DNA of 6,403 nucleotides from Anaerolineae bacterium (GTDB lineage Bacteria > Chloroflexota > Anaerolineae > B4-G1 > SLSP01): NCBI GenBank assembly GCA_021107605.1, contig JAIOSN010000322.1, positions 1 through 6,403 of the forward strand, given 5' to 3'. A program made the position numbers and the translations under genes. Each line of letters begins with the position of its first letter. Position 1 is the first letter of the stretch. Of the stretch, positions 1-5,677 are shown in pieces. Below the pieces are notes generated by a model that was not told the origin of the DNA, made no database searches, and saw only the letters and a list, made by a program, of their open reading frames with translations.

Positions 1-2
1 TC

Positions 3-308
3 TACAACGTTGGCACTGGCGCGGAGATGACCAACTTGGAGATGACCCAGATCGTTTTGGAGACGTTGGGTAAGCCGGAGAGCCTTATCCAGCATGTAGA
101 GGATCGCGCCGGGCATGACCGCCGCTACGCCTTAGATGTGAGCAAACTGCGCGCGTTGGGCTGGGAGAGCCGTCACGGTTGCGCTGAAGCCATCGTTAAA
201 ACGGTGCGTTGGTACGCCGAAAATGAGTGGTGGTGGCGACCCATCAAGGGTGGGGAGCTCTATCAGGCATACTATCAGGAACAGTATGGGAAGAGATTGG
301 CTAGTTAG
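3..308 (+). CDS. rmlB: dTDP-glucose 4,6-dehydratase, C-terminal part (5' truncated by window edge)
   Basis: The open frame runs in from the left edge (first full codon at position 3) and ends at TAG 306-308, so about the last 101 residues are visible. The family converts dTDP-glucose to dTDP-4-keto-6-deoxyglucose in the cytoplasm, the second step of dTDP-rhamnose and related deoxysugar synthesis for surface polysaccharides. Seen here are the conserved YNVG segment, the GHDRRYALD block, which is the substrate-binding tail of RmlB-type short-chain dehydrogenases, the LGWESRH turn, and the near-terminal TVRWYAENEWWWRPIK motif, very typical of RmlB C-termini. The Rossmann fold and the catalytic Tyr-x3-Lys lie outside the window. 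An internal ATG at 27 is not the real start, because homology continues upstream of it. No other deoxysugar gene follows, so if there is an rml cluster it lies to the left. Another NDP-sugar dehydratase is possible but less likely given the WWWRP ending. Confidence 0.92.
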   Translation, partial: YNVGTGAEMTNLEMTQIVLETLGKPESLIQHVEDRAGHDRRYALDVSKLRALGWESRHGCAEAIVKTVRWYAENEWWWRPIKGGELYQAYYQEQYGKRLAS

Positions 309-397
309 CGGTTAGTCTGTTAGCTATTAGCCTGTTAGCTATTAGCTTGTTAGCTGTTAGCCATTAGCCTGTTAGCCGTTTGTTGTTGGGTGTTAGC
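305..397 (+). repeat. TTAGC micro-repeat array between rmlB and the ttcA-like gene
   Basis: The pentamer TTAGC occurs at 305, 320, 327, 335, 342, 350, 357, 364, 372 and 393. Eight consecutive copies (320-376) are spaced by alternating 7 and 8 bases. The higher-order unit is about 15 bp, of the form GTTAGCTATTAGCCT: copies begin at 319, 334 and 349 and are followed by degenerate partial units. The array begins in the rmlB stop region and its last unit directly abuts the ATG at 399. It is far too short-spaced for CRISPR. It looks like a slippage-prone simple repeat. Confidence 0.85.
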
Positions 398-398
398 C

Positions 399-1106
399 AT
401 GAGTGCGTCTGACAAGATCGCCGCGTATCTTCAGAAACCGCTTAATCGCGCGGTCCGCGAGTTCAACCTTATCGAGGATGGCGACCGGATCGCTGTGGGG
501 GTTTCCGGCGGCAAAGATAGCCGTGTTCTGTTGGAGCTGTTGTTGCGCGGCGTCGATATCCAGGGGGCTTACGAGGTGGCCGCCGTCCATATTGAGGGGA
601 CGGATGTGGGGCTGCCGGATCAACGCCCGGTGTTGGAGCCGTGGGTCCGCACGTTGGGCGTCGAATATGAGATCGCACCGCTGGCGGTGGCCGCCAACGA
701 GCCGTTGCCGATGAACTGTTTTCGTTGTTCTTGGAACCGGCGCAAGGCACTCTTCTTCGCCGCCGGCCGGTTGGGATGTAACAAGGTCGCGTTGGGGCAT
801 CACGCTGATGACGCGGCCGTCACCACGTTGTTGAACGTGCTCTACAAAGGCCGGGCCGAGTCGCTGGCTCCGCACCGCACTTTCTTTGAGGGCCGCTTTA
901 TTGTGATCCGCCCGCTTATTTACGTGGAGGAGAGTGCCATCGTGCGTTACGCCCGCGCTCGCGGCTGGGAGTTCCCCCCAGAGTTGGAATGTCTCCGGGC
1001 CAGAGAAACCCGCCGCGCTAAACTTACGGAGTTCTTGCAGACATTGGATAAGCAAGAGTATGAGCGGGTACGGGCGAATTTGTGGCGTCTGGGGAGTGAG
1101 GTATAG
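399..1106 (+). CDS. ttcA: TtcA-like tRNA 2-thiocytidine synthase (PP-loop ATPase with Fe-S cysteines)
   Basis: TtcA activates C32 of certain tRNAs with ATP and replaces its oxygen with sulfur, in the cytoplasm. From ATG 399 the protein has 235 residues. The N-terminus carries a typical FNLIEDGDRIAVGVSGGKDS block, with the PP-loop SGGKDS at residues 36-41. A CFRC pair (C107, C110) matches the family's central CxxC, GHHADD (133-138) is the second nucleotide/tRNA-site motif, and RPL (171-173) is the usual TtcA strand. One further cysteine, C198, sits where the C-terminal CxxC occurs in longer TtcA proteins; three cysteines are, as I recall, enough to hold the [4Fe-4S] cluster in E. coli TtcA. 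The protein is shorter than E. coli TtcA (about 311 residues), mainly at the ends. An in-frame GTG at 390 is an alternative start; neither start has a clear Shine-Dalgarno because the TTAGC repeats fill that space. kptA follows after 8 bp. TilS is less likely because of the CxxC pair. Confidence 0.85.
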   Translation: MSASDKIAAYLQKPLNRAVREFNLIEDGDRIAVGVSGGKDSRVLLELLLRGVDIQGAYEVAAVHIEGTDVGLPDQRPVLEPWVRTLGVEYEIAPLAVAANEPLPMNCFRCSWNRRKALFFAAGRLGCNKVALGHHADDAAVTTLLNVLYKGRAESLAPHRTFFEGRFIVIRPLIYVEESAIVRYARARGWEFPPELECLRARETRRAKLTEFLQTLDKQEYERVRANLWRLGSEV

Positions 1107-1114
1107 TAGGGAAC

Positions 1115-1663
1115 ATGTCCACCCCAGAGCGACGCCATCGCAAGTTGAGCAAATTTCTCTCGCTGTTGTTACGCCATCAACCGGCGCGCTTCCCGCTGCG
1201 GCTGGACGAGGATGGTTATGCCTCGCTTGACGAGGTCATGCACATTCTCAAGGGATTGCCTAACTTCCGCTGGGTCAACCGTGCGGATGTGGACGCGGTG
1301 GTCAACGTGACGACGGGCCGCCGGCGGTTTGAGATTCAGGAGCAGCGCATTCGCGCGCTCTACGGGCATACGGTGTCACGCCCTGAATATGAGCCGGTGG
1401 AACCGCCGGCGACGCTATATCACGGCACTGCCCCGGAGAGTGTGGAGCAGATCAAGCGTGAGGGGCTGCGGCCTATGCAGCGACAATACGTCCACCTGGC
1501 CGCAACGCCCCAAATTGCCCGCTCCATCGGCTTGCGGCATAGTCCAGAGCCGGTAATCTTGGAGATTGATGCCGCCACAGCTTATGCTGACGGCGTGGAA
1601 TTTTATCATCCGGTGGCGGAGATTTATTTGACAACTAGGGTACTAGGGAGGTATATTTCTTAG
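1115..1663 (+). CDS. kptA: RNA 2'-phosphotransferase, Tpt1/KptA family
   Basis: KptA/Tpt1 removes an internal 2'-phosphate from RNA using NAD+, giving ADP-ribose 1'',2''-cyclic phosphate and nicotinamide. In eukaryotes this finishes tRNA splicing; the bacterial substrate is not settled. The 182 residues match the full family length. The N-terminal winged-helix-like lobe has KLSKFLSLLLRH (R20, H21 are the catalytic Arg-His pair), LDEDGYASLDEV (30-41), RRFE (70-73) and IRALYGH (79-85). The C-terminal ADP-ribosyltransferase lobe has LYHGT (101-105), YVHLAATPQIARSIGLRH (125-142, R141 being a likely catalytic arginine) and an acid near PVAEIYLTTRV (166-176). All members of the recalled Arg-His-Arg-Arg set appear present, so the enzyme is probably active. 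ATG 1115 is preceded by TAGGGA at 1107-1112, a close-spaced ribosome site, or by GGGGAGTGAGG at 1091-1101. The 8-bp gap to the ttcA-like gene suggests one transcript with an RNA-modification or repair theme. Confidence 0.93.
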   Translation: MSTPERRHRKLSKFLSLLLRHQPARFPLRLDEDGYASLDEVMHILKGLPNFRWVNRADVDAVVNVTTGRRRFEIQEQRIRALYGHTVSRPEYEPVEPPATLYHGTAPESVEQIKREGLRPMQRQYVHLAATPQIARSIGLRHSPEPVILEIDAATAYADGVEFYHPVAEIYLTTRVLGRYIS

Positions 1664-1736
1664 CCCCATTATTTCAGGGTAAACAAAGGGGGTGTGGATG
1701 ACAAAGAGTAGCTAAAAACGAGAGAGTGATTGGTGA

Positions 1737-1763
1737 TTGTGAAAAGTAGTTTATATTTATAAC
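1737..1763 (+). promoter_or_regulatory. Possible sigma-70-type promoter of the transporter operon
   Basis: The 120-bp gap before the binding-protein gene turns AT-rich at its end. TTGTGA (1737-1742) could be a -35 box and TATAAC (1758-1763) a -10 box, but the 15-bp spacing is short. An alternative pair is TTGGTG (1730-1735) with TATATT (1752-1757) at 16 bp. The same place holds a 12-bp inverted repeat, TTATA-TT-TATAA (1751-1762), which could bind a regulator or be chance in AT-rich DNA. Promoter rules for the source organism are unknown, so this is a weak call. No strong terminator for kptA was seen in the gap. Confidence 0.3.
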
Positions 1764-1770
1764 ATGAAGT

Positions 1771-1777
1771 GAGGAGA
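1771..1777 (+). promoter_or_regulatory. Ribosome binding site fixing the solute-binding protein start
   Basis: GAGGAGA lies 6 bases before ATG 1784. This favours 1784 as the start over the in-frame GTG at 1769, which would overlap the Shine-Dalgarno itself and would put five extra residues before an otherwise standard lipoprotein signal peptide. Confidence 0.8.
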
Positions 1778-1783
1778 AGTATT

Positions 1784-3085
1784 ATGACATTGAGAAAATT
1801 GAGTGCTTTAGCGCTGTTAGTTTTGCTGATGACCGGGATGCTGGCTGCTTGTGCTCCTGAGGAAGCTGCCGGGCCGGTAACTATTCAGATCTACTATCCG
1901 GTGGCGGTGGATGCCCCTATCGCGGCGATCTTCGATGGTTACATTGAGAAATTCCAAGAGGAAAACCCCAGTATCACTGTGGAAGCGGTCTATTCTGGCG
2001 GTTACGGGGATGTGAAGACGGCTATCCAGACGACGATTGATGGCGGCGGAGAACCGCCCGCGCTCGCCGTGCTGTTGGCTACCGATCTCTACGATCTGGT
2101 CAACGCGGGTTACATCCTCTCGTTGGACGATTATATCGCGGCCGATGAGGATGGTGAAGCTTATATGCAGGACTTCATCGCCTCGTTTATGGAAAATTCC
2201 TACTACGATGGCAAAACCTGGAGTATCCCCTTCCAACGCAGCGCAGTGTTGATGTACTACAATGCGGATCTCTTCGCAGAAGCCGGCCTGGAGCCACCTG
2301 ATAGTTGGGCGGCGTGGGGCGAGGCCGGGCAGGCGTTGACCCAAAAAGATGGCGACGAGGTCACGCGGTGGGGTATTGAGTTCCCTTCCGGTTGGCCCTA
2401 CTGGCTATTCCAACCGTTGGCGATTGGTAATGGTCAGAACATCATCGGCGAGGGCGATGCCGAGGTCTACTTTGATGATCCCAAAGTGATTGAAGCCGTG
2501 CAGTTCTACATTGACCTTTCCGAGAAGTATGGCGCGATGGCCGCCGGCGTCCAGAGCATTTGGGGACAGGCGCCTACCGATCTGGCCAGTGGGCAGACCG
2601 CGATGATCGTTCACTCCAGCGGCAGCCTGAACACGCTCTTGGAGCAGGCGGATTTCGAGGTTGGCGTGATGGCTCTTCCCGGTAAAGAGGCCGGAACTTA
2701 CGCTTCTGTTCCTGGTGGCGGCAATCTCTACCTCTTTGATAAGATTGATCCGGCTAAACAGGATGCGGCCTGGAAGTTTATCCGTTTCCTGAGCGAACCT
2801 GAGCGTGCCGCTGACTTCAGTATCCAATCTGGCTACTTTGCCAGCTGCAAGGGCGCCTACGAGACTGAGGCCATGAAGACGTATATGGCGGCTCATCCGC
2901 AGGTGGCGCAGGCACGGGCGGCGTTGGATGTGGCCGGGGCCGAATTCTCCGTTCAGAACTTGGGCGAAGTTCGCAATATCTTCCATAACTACCTACAACA
3001 AGCCTACAATGGCGAGATGTCGCCAGCCGAGGCGATGGCAGCCGCGCAAGCAGAAGCCGAAGTCGCTTTGAAAGATTTCAAATAA
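1784..3085 (+). CDS. ugpB: ABC transporter solute-binding lipoprotein, UgpB-like (family 1)
   Basis: This is the extracytoplasmic receptor of an importer; it captures the ligand and hands it to the two permeases that follow. From ATG 1784 it has 433 residues. Residues 1-23 are a lipoprotein signal: MTLRKL, a hydrophobic run 8-20, then lipobox LAAC with C23 as the lipidated residue. The rest is a standard two-lobe family-1 binding protein. Landmarks similar to E. coli UgpB as I recall it are VYSGGY (69-74), GKTWSIPFQRSAVLMYYN (143-160), SGW (202-204), HSSGSL (277-282), PGGG (310-313), SGY (349-351), and LGEVRNIF (393-400) followed by the NGEMSPAEAM C-terminal helix. Recalled UgpB pocket positions are mostly kept (Y74, S153, W204, S279 or S281, G312, Y351, R397), but the recalled pocket glutamate aligns with A99. 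The ligand is therefore probably a glycerophosphate-like or sugar compound, not certainly glycerol-3-phosphate. It is the first gene of the operon, with a strong ribosome site. Confidence 0.88.
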   Translation: MTLRKLSALALLVLLMTGMLAACAPEEAAGPVTIQIYYPVAVDAPIAAIFDGYIEKFQEENPSITVEAVYSGGYGDVKTAIQTTIDGGGEPPALAVLLATDLYDLVNAGYILSLDDYIAADEDGEAYMQDFIASFMENSYYDGKTWSIPFQRSAVLMYYNADLFAEAGLEPPDSWAAWGEAGQALTQKDGDEVTRWGIEFPSGWPYWLFQPLAIGNGQNIIGEGDAEVYFDDPKVIEAVQFYIDLSEKYGAMAAGVQSIWGQAPTDLASGQTAMIVHSSGSLNTLLEQADFEVGVMALPGKEAGTYASVPGGGNLYLFDKIDPAKQDAAWKFIRFLSEPERAADFSIQSGYFASCKGAYETEAMKTYMAAHPQVAQARAALDVAGAEFSVQNLGEVRNIFHNYLQQAYNGEMSPAEAMAAAQAEAEVALKDFK

Positions 3086-3114
3086 GAGCTGCATGTAGTT
3101 GAGATATGAGTTTG

Positions 3115-3144
3115 GGGCAACGTACTTTCCCTAGTGCGTTGCCC
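3115..3144 (+). promoter_or_regulatory. Intergenic stem-loop between binding protein and first permease
   Basis: GGGCAACGTACT (3115-3126) pairs with AGTGCGTTGCCC (3133-3144): a 12-bp stem with a single G-U pair and a 6-base loop, TTCCCT. The following bases, TTAACTATTAG, lack a T-run, so this is not a classical strong terminator. In ABC importer operons a hairpin after the binding-protein gene often protects the upstream mRNA end from 3' decay or partly ends transcription, giving more binding protein than permease (known for malE-malF). That role is inferred here from position and structure. Confidence 0.7.
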
Positions 3145-3170
3145 TTAACTATTAGAATTGGGAGAATCTT

Positions 3171-4073
3171 ATGGAAAAAGAAACCGCCAGATCAAAGATA
3201 GATCGCTATTTGCCATATCTCTTAGTTTTACCCACTTTTGCCTTTGTCTTATTATTCACTGTTTGGCCGACACTCTCCGCGTTTTATCGGAGCTTCTTTC
3301 GACAAAGGCTCAATATCGCCAAGTTTCGTATTCCCACCTTTATTGGTTTGGGAAATTATGCCAATATCTTCTCCGATCCGCATTTCCATCGGGTGTTCGC
3401 CAATACCTTGCTCTACATAATCGGCACGGTACCTATCAGTATCTTGCTGGGTTTCCTCTTTGCGATGCTGGTCAACCGCAAAGTGAGGAACGTGGGACTG
3501 GCCCGGCTCGCTTTCTTCCATACCACGATTTTGCCGATGGTTAGCGCCGCGACCGTCTGGATGTTTTTCTTTACTCCTGGTTATGGTCTATTCAACACGG
3601 CCCTGGTCGCGCTAGGCTACGACGGCCCGCAAAACTGGACCGGCTCCCCAAATCTGGCTCTGTTGGCCGTGATGATAGTCGCCATCTGGAAAAACGCCGG
3701 CTACTACATGATTTTCTATCTGGCCGGGTTGCAAAATCTCCCTACATCCCTCTACGAGGCGGTGGGTCTGGACGGGGCGAGTTGGTGGCAAACGATCTGG
3801 TATTTGACGTTGCCCTTGCTGCGCCGCACGACATTGTTTATCACCACTATCGCTTTTATCGACTCTTTTCGCACCATTGACGATATCTTTGGCTTGACGA
3901 GTGGCGGCCCCAGTGAGGCGAGCACTGTCTTGCTTTACTATCTCTGGCAGAAGAGATTCGAGCAACTTGATATCGGCTTCTCGTCAGCGCTCACCGTTAT
4001 CCTCATCTTGTTGTTATTAGTTTTTACCATCACAAACTTCCGTGTTTCGGAGAAAGGGGAGGAAGATGTCTAA
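3171..4073 (+). CDS. ugpA: ABC transporter inner-membrane permease, UgpA/MalF-type
   Basis: This is one of the two membrane subunits forming the import channel. The 300-residue protein has about six membrane segments (near 13-35, 72-98, 108-134, 161-187, 219-240 and 262-290) and a short cytoplasmic tail, KGEEDV. Between segments 4 and 5 lies the EAA loop that docks on the ATPase: EAVGLDGASWWQTIWYLTLP (196-215), with the invariant Gly (G202) and the closing L-P. The WPTLSAFYRSF segment (32-42), the GLGNYANIF block (59-67) and the GGPSEAST block (255-262) are typical of sugar and glycerophosphate permeases of the UgpA/LacF group. ATG 3171 has GGGAG (3160-3164) 6 bases upstream. The stop overlaps the start of the next permease by 8 bp, implying translational coupling. 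Assignment to UgpA rather than another MalF-type permease rests on the neighbouring UgpB-like receptor. Confidence 0.88.
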   Translation: MEKETARSKIDRYLPYLLVLPTFAFVLLFTVWPTLSAFYRSFFRQRLNIAKFRIPTFIGLGNYANIFSDPHFHRVFANTLLYIIGTVPISILLGFLFAMLVNRKVRNVGLARLAFFHTTILPMVSAATVWMFFFTPGYGLFNTALVALGYDGPQNWTGSPNLALLAVMIVAIWKNAGYYMIFYLAGLQNLPTSLYEAVGLDGASWWQTIWYLTLPLLRRTTLFITTIAFIDSFRTIDDIFGLTSGGPSEASTVLLYYLWQKRFEQLDIGFSSALTVILILLLLVFTITNFRVSEKGEEDV

Positions 4074-4902
4074 TAAATGGCGTATCCGCGCGGGCAAGCT
4101 CGCGGTTAATTTTCTGACGCTAGGGTTGGCTCTTCTCTGGTTGACCCCGGTGTTCTGGACGCTGATTGCCTCGCTCCGTCCGGCCGACGATCCACTGGGC
4201 CGGGGTAATGTCTGGTTCGGCCATACGCTGACATTAGCTAACTACTGGCGGGCCTGGTCCATGGCGCCTTTCGGTGAATATTATCTCAACACCATCTCCC
4301 TGGTGCTGATGATACTGGGCGTGCAGCTAATTACCGTCACTGTCGCCGCATTTGCGTTTACCCATTACCGCTTCAAGGGCAAAAAGGAACTCTTCTTCTT
4401 TCTCTTATTGCAGATGATGATTCCTACTTCAGCTCTCTTAGCCCCCAATTTTAACACTATCAGTAAGCTGGGTCTCTTTGATACGATCTTAGCCATCGGG
4501 ATACCCTACTTCGGGTCGGCCTTTGGCACCTTCTTGTTGCGCCAAGCCTTCTTGGAAGTGCCGCGTGATCTGGTGGACGCCGGGACCATTGATGGTTGCT
4601 CCTGGTGGCAGCTGCTCTGGCACATCTACCTGCCGCCCTCCTGGCCTACCCTCATCGCTTTTGGCCTCTCCTCCGTGATCTGGCACTGGAATGAGTTCCT
4701 CTGGCCCTTAATTGTGACCAACAGCCCCAGCAGCCGGCCGCTGACCACGGGGTTGGTGCGCTTCACGCAGTTGGGTGAGATTGGCGCGCAATGGTCACTC
4801 CTCACGGCCGCGACCTTGTTGGTCGTCGGCCCGCTCTTTATCATCTTCTTGATCTTCCAGCGACGTTTTATCCAGAGCTTTGTACATTCGGGGTTGAAGT
4901 GA
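4066..4902 (+). CDS. ugpE: ABC transporter inner-membrane permease, UgpE/MalG-type
   Basis: This is the second membrane subunit, partner of the preceding permease. From ATG 4066 it has 278 residues and about six membrane segments (near 13-36, 74-98, 109-128, 141-161, 192-216 and 246-266). Family marks are LTPVFWTLIASLRP (26-39), the FAFTHYRFKGKKELFF block (96-111), and the EAA loop DAGTIDGCSWWQLLWHIYLP (171-190), which starts with DAG in place of the more common EAA but keeps G177 and the final L-P. The SVIWHWNEFLWPL segment and the RRFIQSFVHSGLK tail are typical of MalG/UgpE. The start was chosen because GGGGAGG (4056-4062) precedes it closely; an in-frame GTG at 4042 lies deep inside the previous gene. 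The 8-bp overlap points to coupled translation and 1:1 synthesis. No ATPase gene follows, so the energising subunit must be encoded elsewhere. Confidence 0.88.
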   Translation: MSNKWRIRAGKLAVNFLTLGLALLWLTPVFWTLIASLRPADDPLGRGNVWFGHTLTLANYWRAWSMAPFGEYYLNTISLVLMILGVQLITVTVAAFAFTHYRFKGKKELFFFLLLQMMIPTSALLAPNFNTISKLGLFDTILAIGIPYFGSAFGTFLLRQAFLEVPRDLVDAGTIDGCSWWQLLWHIYLPPSWPTLIAFGLSSVIWHWNEFLWPLIVTNSPSSRPLTTGLVRFTQLGEIGAQWSLLTAATLLVVGPLFIIFLIFQRRFIQSFVHSGLK

Positions 4903-4903
4903 A

Positions 4904-4920
4904 GCGGAATGTCATTCCGC
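4904..4920. repeat. Small perfect palindrome just after the second permease gene
   Basis: GCGGAAT (4904-4910), GTC, ATTCCGC (4914-4920) forms a 7-bp perfect stem with a 3-base loop directly after the stop codon. There is no T-run after it. It could be a weak end-of-operon hairpin that stabilises the transporter mRNA, or a copy of a dispersed intergenic palindrome. The nearby GTGAGG that serves the next gene lies just downstream. Confidence 0.55.
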
Positions 4921-4925
4921 CTACA

Positions 4926-4931
4926 GTGAGG
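4926..4931 (+). promoter_or_regulatory. Ribosome binding site supporting a TTG start for the DUF952 gene
   Basis: GTGAGG ends 5 bases before TTG 4937. Together with the family N-terminus (a short strand leading to LHIT), it supports TTG as the initiation codon. There is no upstream in-frame ATG with a better site. Confidence 0.6.
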
Positions 4932-4936
4932 TCATC

Positions 4937-5284
4937 TTGATAATTTTGCACATCACCCAGCGCGTTAGCTGGCAGGCTGCGCAGACGGGAGACTACTATC
5001 ACGCGGATTCTCTGAGGACCGAGGGATTCATTCATTGCTCGTTGCCGTCCCAGGTTGTAAGTGTAGCCAACGCTCTCTATCGCGGGCAGCGGGGACTGGT
5101 ATTACTGGTCATCGTTGCGGAGCGCGTGGAGGCTGAGGTGCGTTACGAGGATTGTTACGCTACCGGACAGCAGTTCCCGCATATTTACGGGCCGCTTAAT
5201 CTGGATGCGGTGCTGAAGACCGTGGAGTTTGTTCCACGAGAGGATGGTACGTTTACGCTCGCGGACGTTGATTGGGGAGCGTAG
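4937..5284 (+). CDS. DUF952 family protein (probable small ADP-ribosyltransferase-fold protein)
   Basis: The 115-residue cytoplasmic protein has no signal or membrane segment and a complete DUF952 pattern: ILHIT (3-7), a W-x-A-A-x-x-x-G-x-Y helix (12-21), ADSLRTEGFIHCSLPSQV (23-40), a YRG turn (48-50), VLLVIV (55-60), VRYED (68-72) and FPHIYGPLNLDAV (80-92). The biochemical function of this family is unknown to me. The arrangement of an early H after a hydrophobic strand (H5), a second H in FIHCS (H33) and a late acid or histidine (E71, H82) resembles the ADP-ribosyltransferase core, as discussed for the KptA gene of this window. It uses a TTG start. It follows the transporter by 34 bp on the same strand and may be read through from it, but no functional link is apparent. 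It converges with the antitoxin gene, leaving only 18 bp between stops. Confidence 0.85.
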   Translation: MIILHITQRVSWQAAQTGDYYHADSLRTEGFIHCSLPSQVVSVANALYRGQRGLVLLVIVAERVEAEVRYEDCYATGQQFPHIYGPLNLDAVLKTVEFVPREDGTFTLADVDWGA

Positions 5285-5302
5285 AGGGTGTCAAGTTCCA
5301 AT

Positions 5303-5677
5303 CTAAGAGCTCACAATGTCATCTAAAGAAAGACCCAGCGCCTTGACGATAGCAGCTAATACCTCAGTGGTTCCCTGACGCTTGCCCGACTCGATTTGAG
5401 ACAAGTAGGGAGTGCTGATACCGGTAGTCTCCGCCAACCGCTGTTGTGTAAACCCACGATGCTCACGCCATACCTTGATGGGGTTTCTACCATCTAGAAT
5501 GGCGTAGGTCACCTCACTGGGAACGAGCTCTTCACCATCCGCTAGCGCTTGCTTGGCAGCGTCATAAGCGTGGATATCCTGTAACATTTCCGCATCTTCC
5601 GTTAGACGTAAATATGTTGCGTATGGAATTACTGCCCACTCAGGTTGGCCTTCTCTTTCAATAATTTGTATATTCAT
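5303..5677 (-). CDS. Xre-type helix-turn-helix antitoxin of a RelE-family toxin-antitoxin pair
   Basis: On the minus strand, ATG at 5677 to TAG at 5305-5303 gives 124 residues. The C-terminal half is a Cro/C1-type HTH: NPIKVWREHRGFTQQRLAETTGISTPYLSQIESGKRQG, with FTQQRLA and the ISTPYLSQIESGKR recognition helix (roughly 87-100), then LAAIVKALGLSLDDIV. The N-terminal half (1-60; IIEREGQPEWAVIPYATYLRL, then an acidic helix) resembles the front part of Phd-like antitoxins and probably contacts the toxin and/or forms the dimer. Its role is to neutralise the toxin and, by analogy with such pairs, repress the shared promoter. Its start overlaps the toxin stop as ATGA (5677-5674), so the toxin is encoded first and translation is coupled, as in HigBA-like operons. 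A lone Xre regulator is unlikely given the toxin next to it. Confidence 0.87.
   Translation of the reverse strand: MNIQIIEREGQPEWAVIPYATYLRLTEDAEMLQDIHAYDAAKQALADGEELVPSEVTYAILDGRNPIKVWREHRGFTQQRLAETTGISTPYLSQIESGKRQGTTEVLAAIVKALGLSLDDIVSS

Noticed and set aside
305..397. CRISPR array or tandem operator
   Set aside because: Units are only 7-8 or 15 bases with no spacers, so CRISPR is excluded; no known operator matches TTAGC.
390..398. GTG 390 as the ttcA-like start
   Set aside because: It would add three residues (MLA) without a better ribosome site; ATG 399 begins closer to the usual family N-terminus. Not fully excluded.
393..1055. 220-residue minus-strand open frame
   Set aside because: It lies wholly opposite the ttcA-like gene, which has clear family motifs, and its own translation has no recognisable domain.
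1817..2986. Two long minus-strand frames opposite the receptor gene (1817-2344 and 2405-2986)
   Set aside because: They are antisense to a well-supported solute-binding protein and have no motifs of their own.
3115..3144. Rho-independent terminator
   Set aside because: The stem is good but the following bases are TTAACTATTAG, not a T-run, and two permease genes of the same operon follow.
3158..3544. 128-residue + frame overlapping the first permease
   Set aside because: It is out of frame with a permease that has a ribosome site and an EAA loop; its residues are compositionally odd and unrecognised.
1115..5284. An anti-phage or NAD-signalling system linking KptA, DUF952 and the toxin-antitoxin pair
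   Set aside because: The genes are separated by an unrelated transporter operon and a strand switch; the only link is a shared fold between KptA and DUF952.
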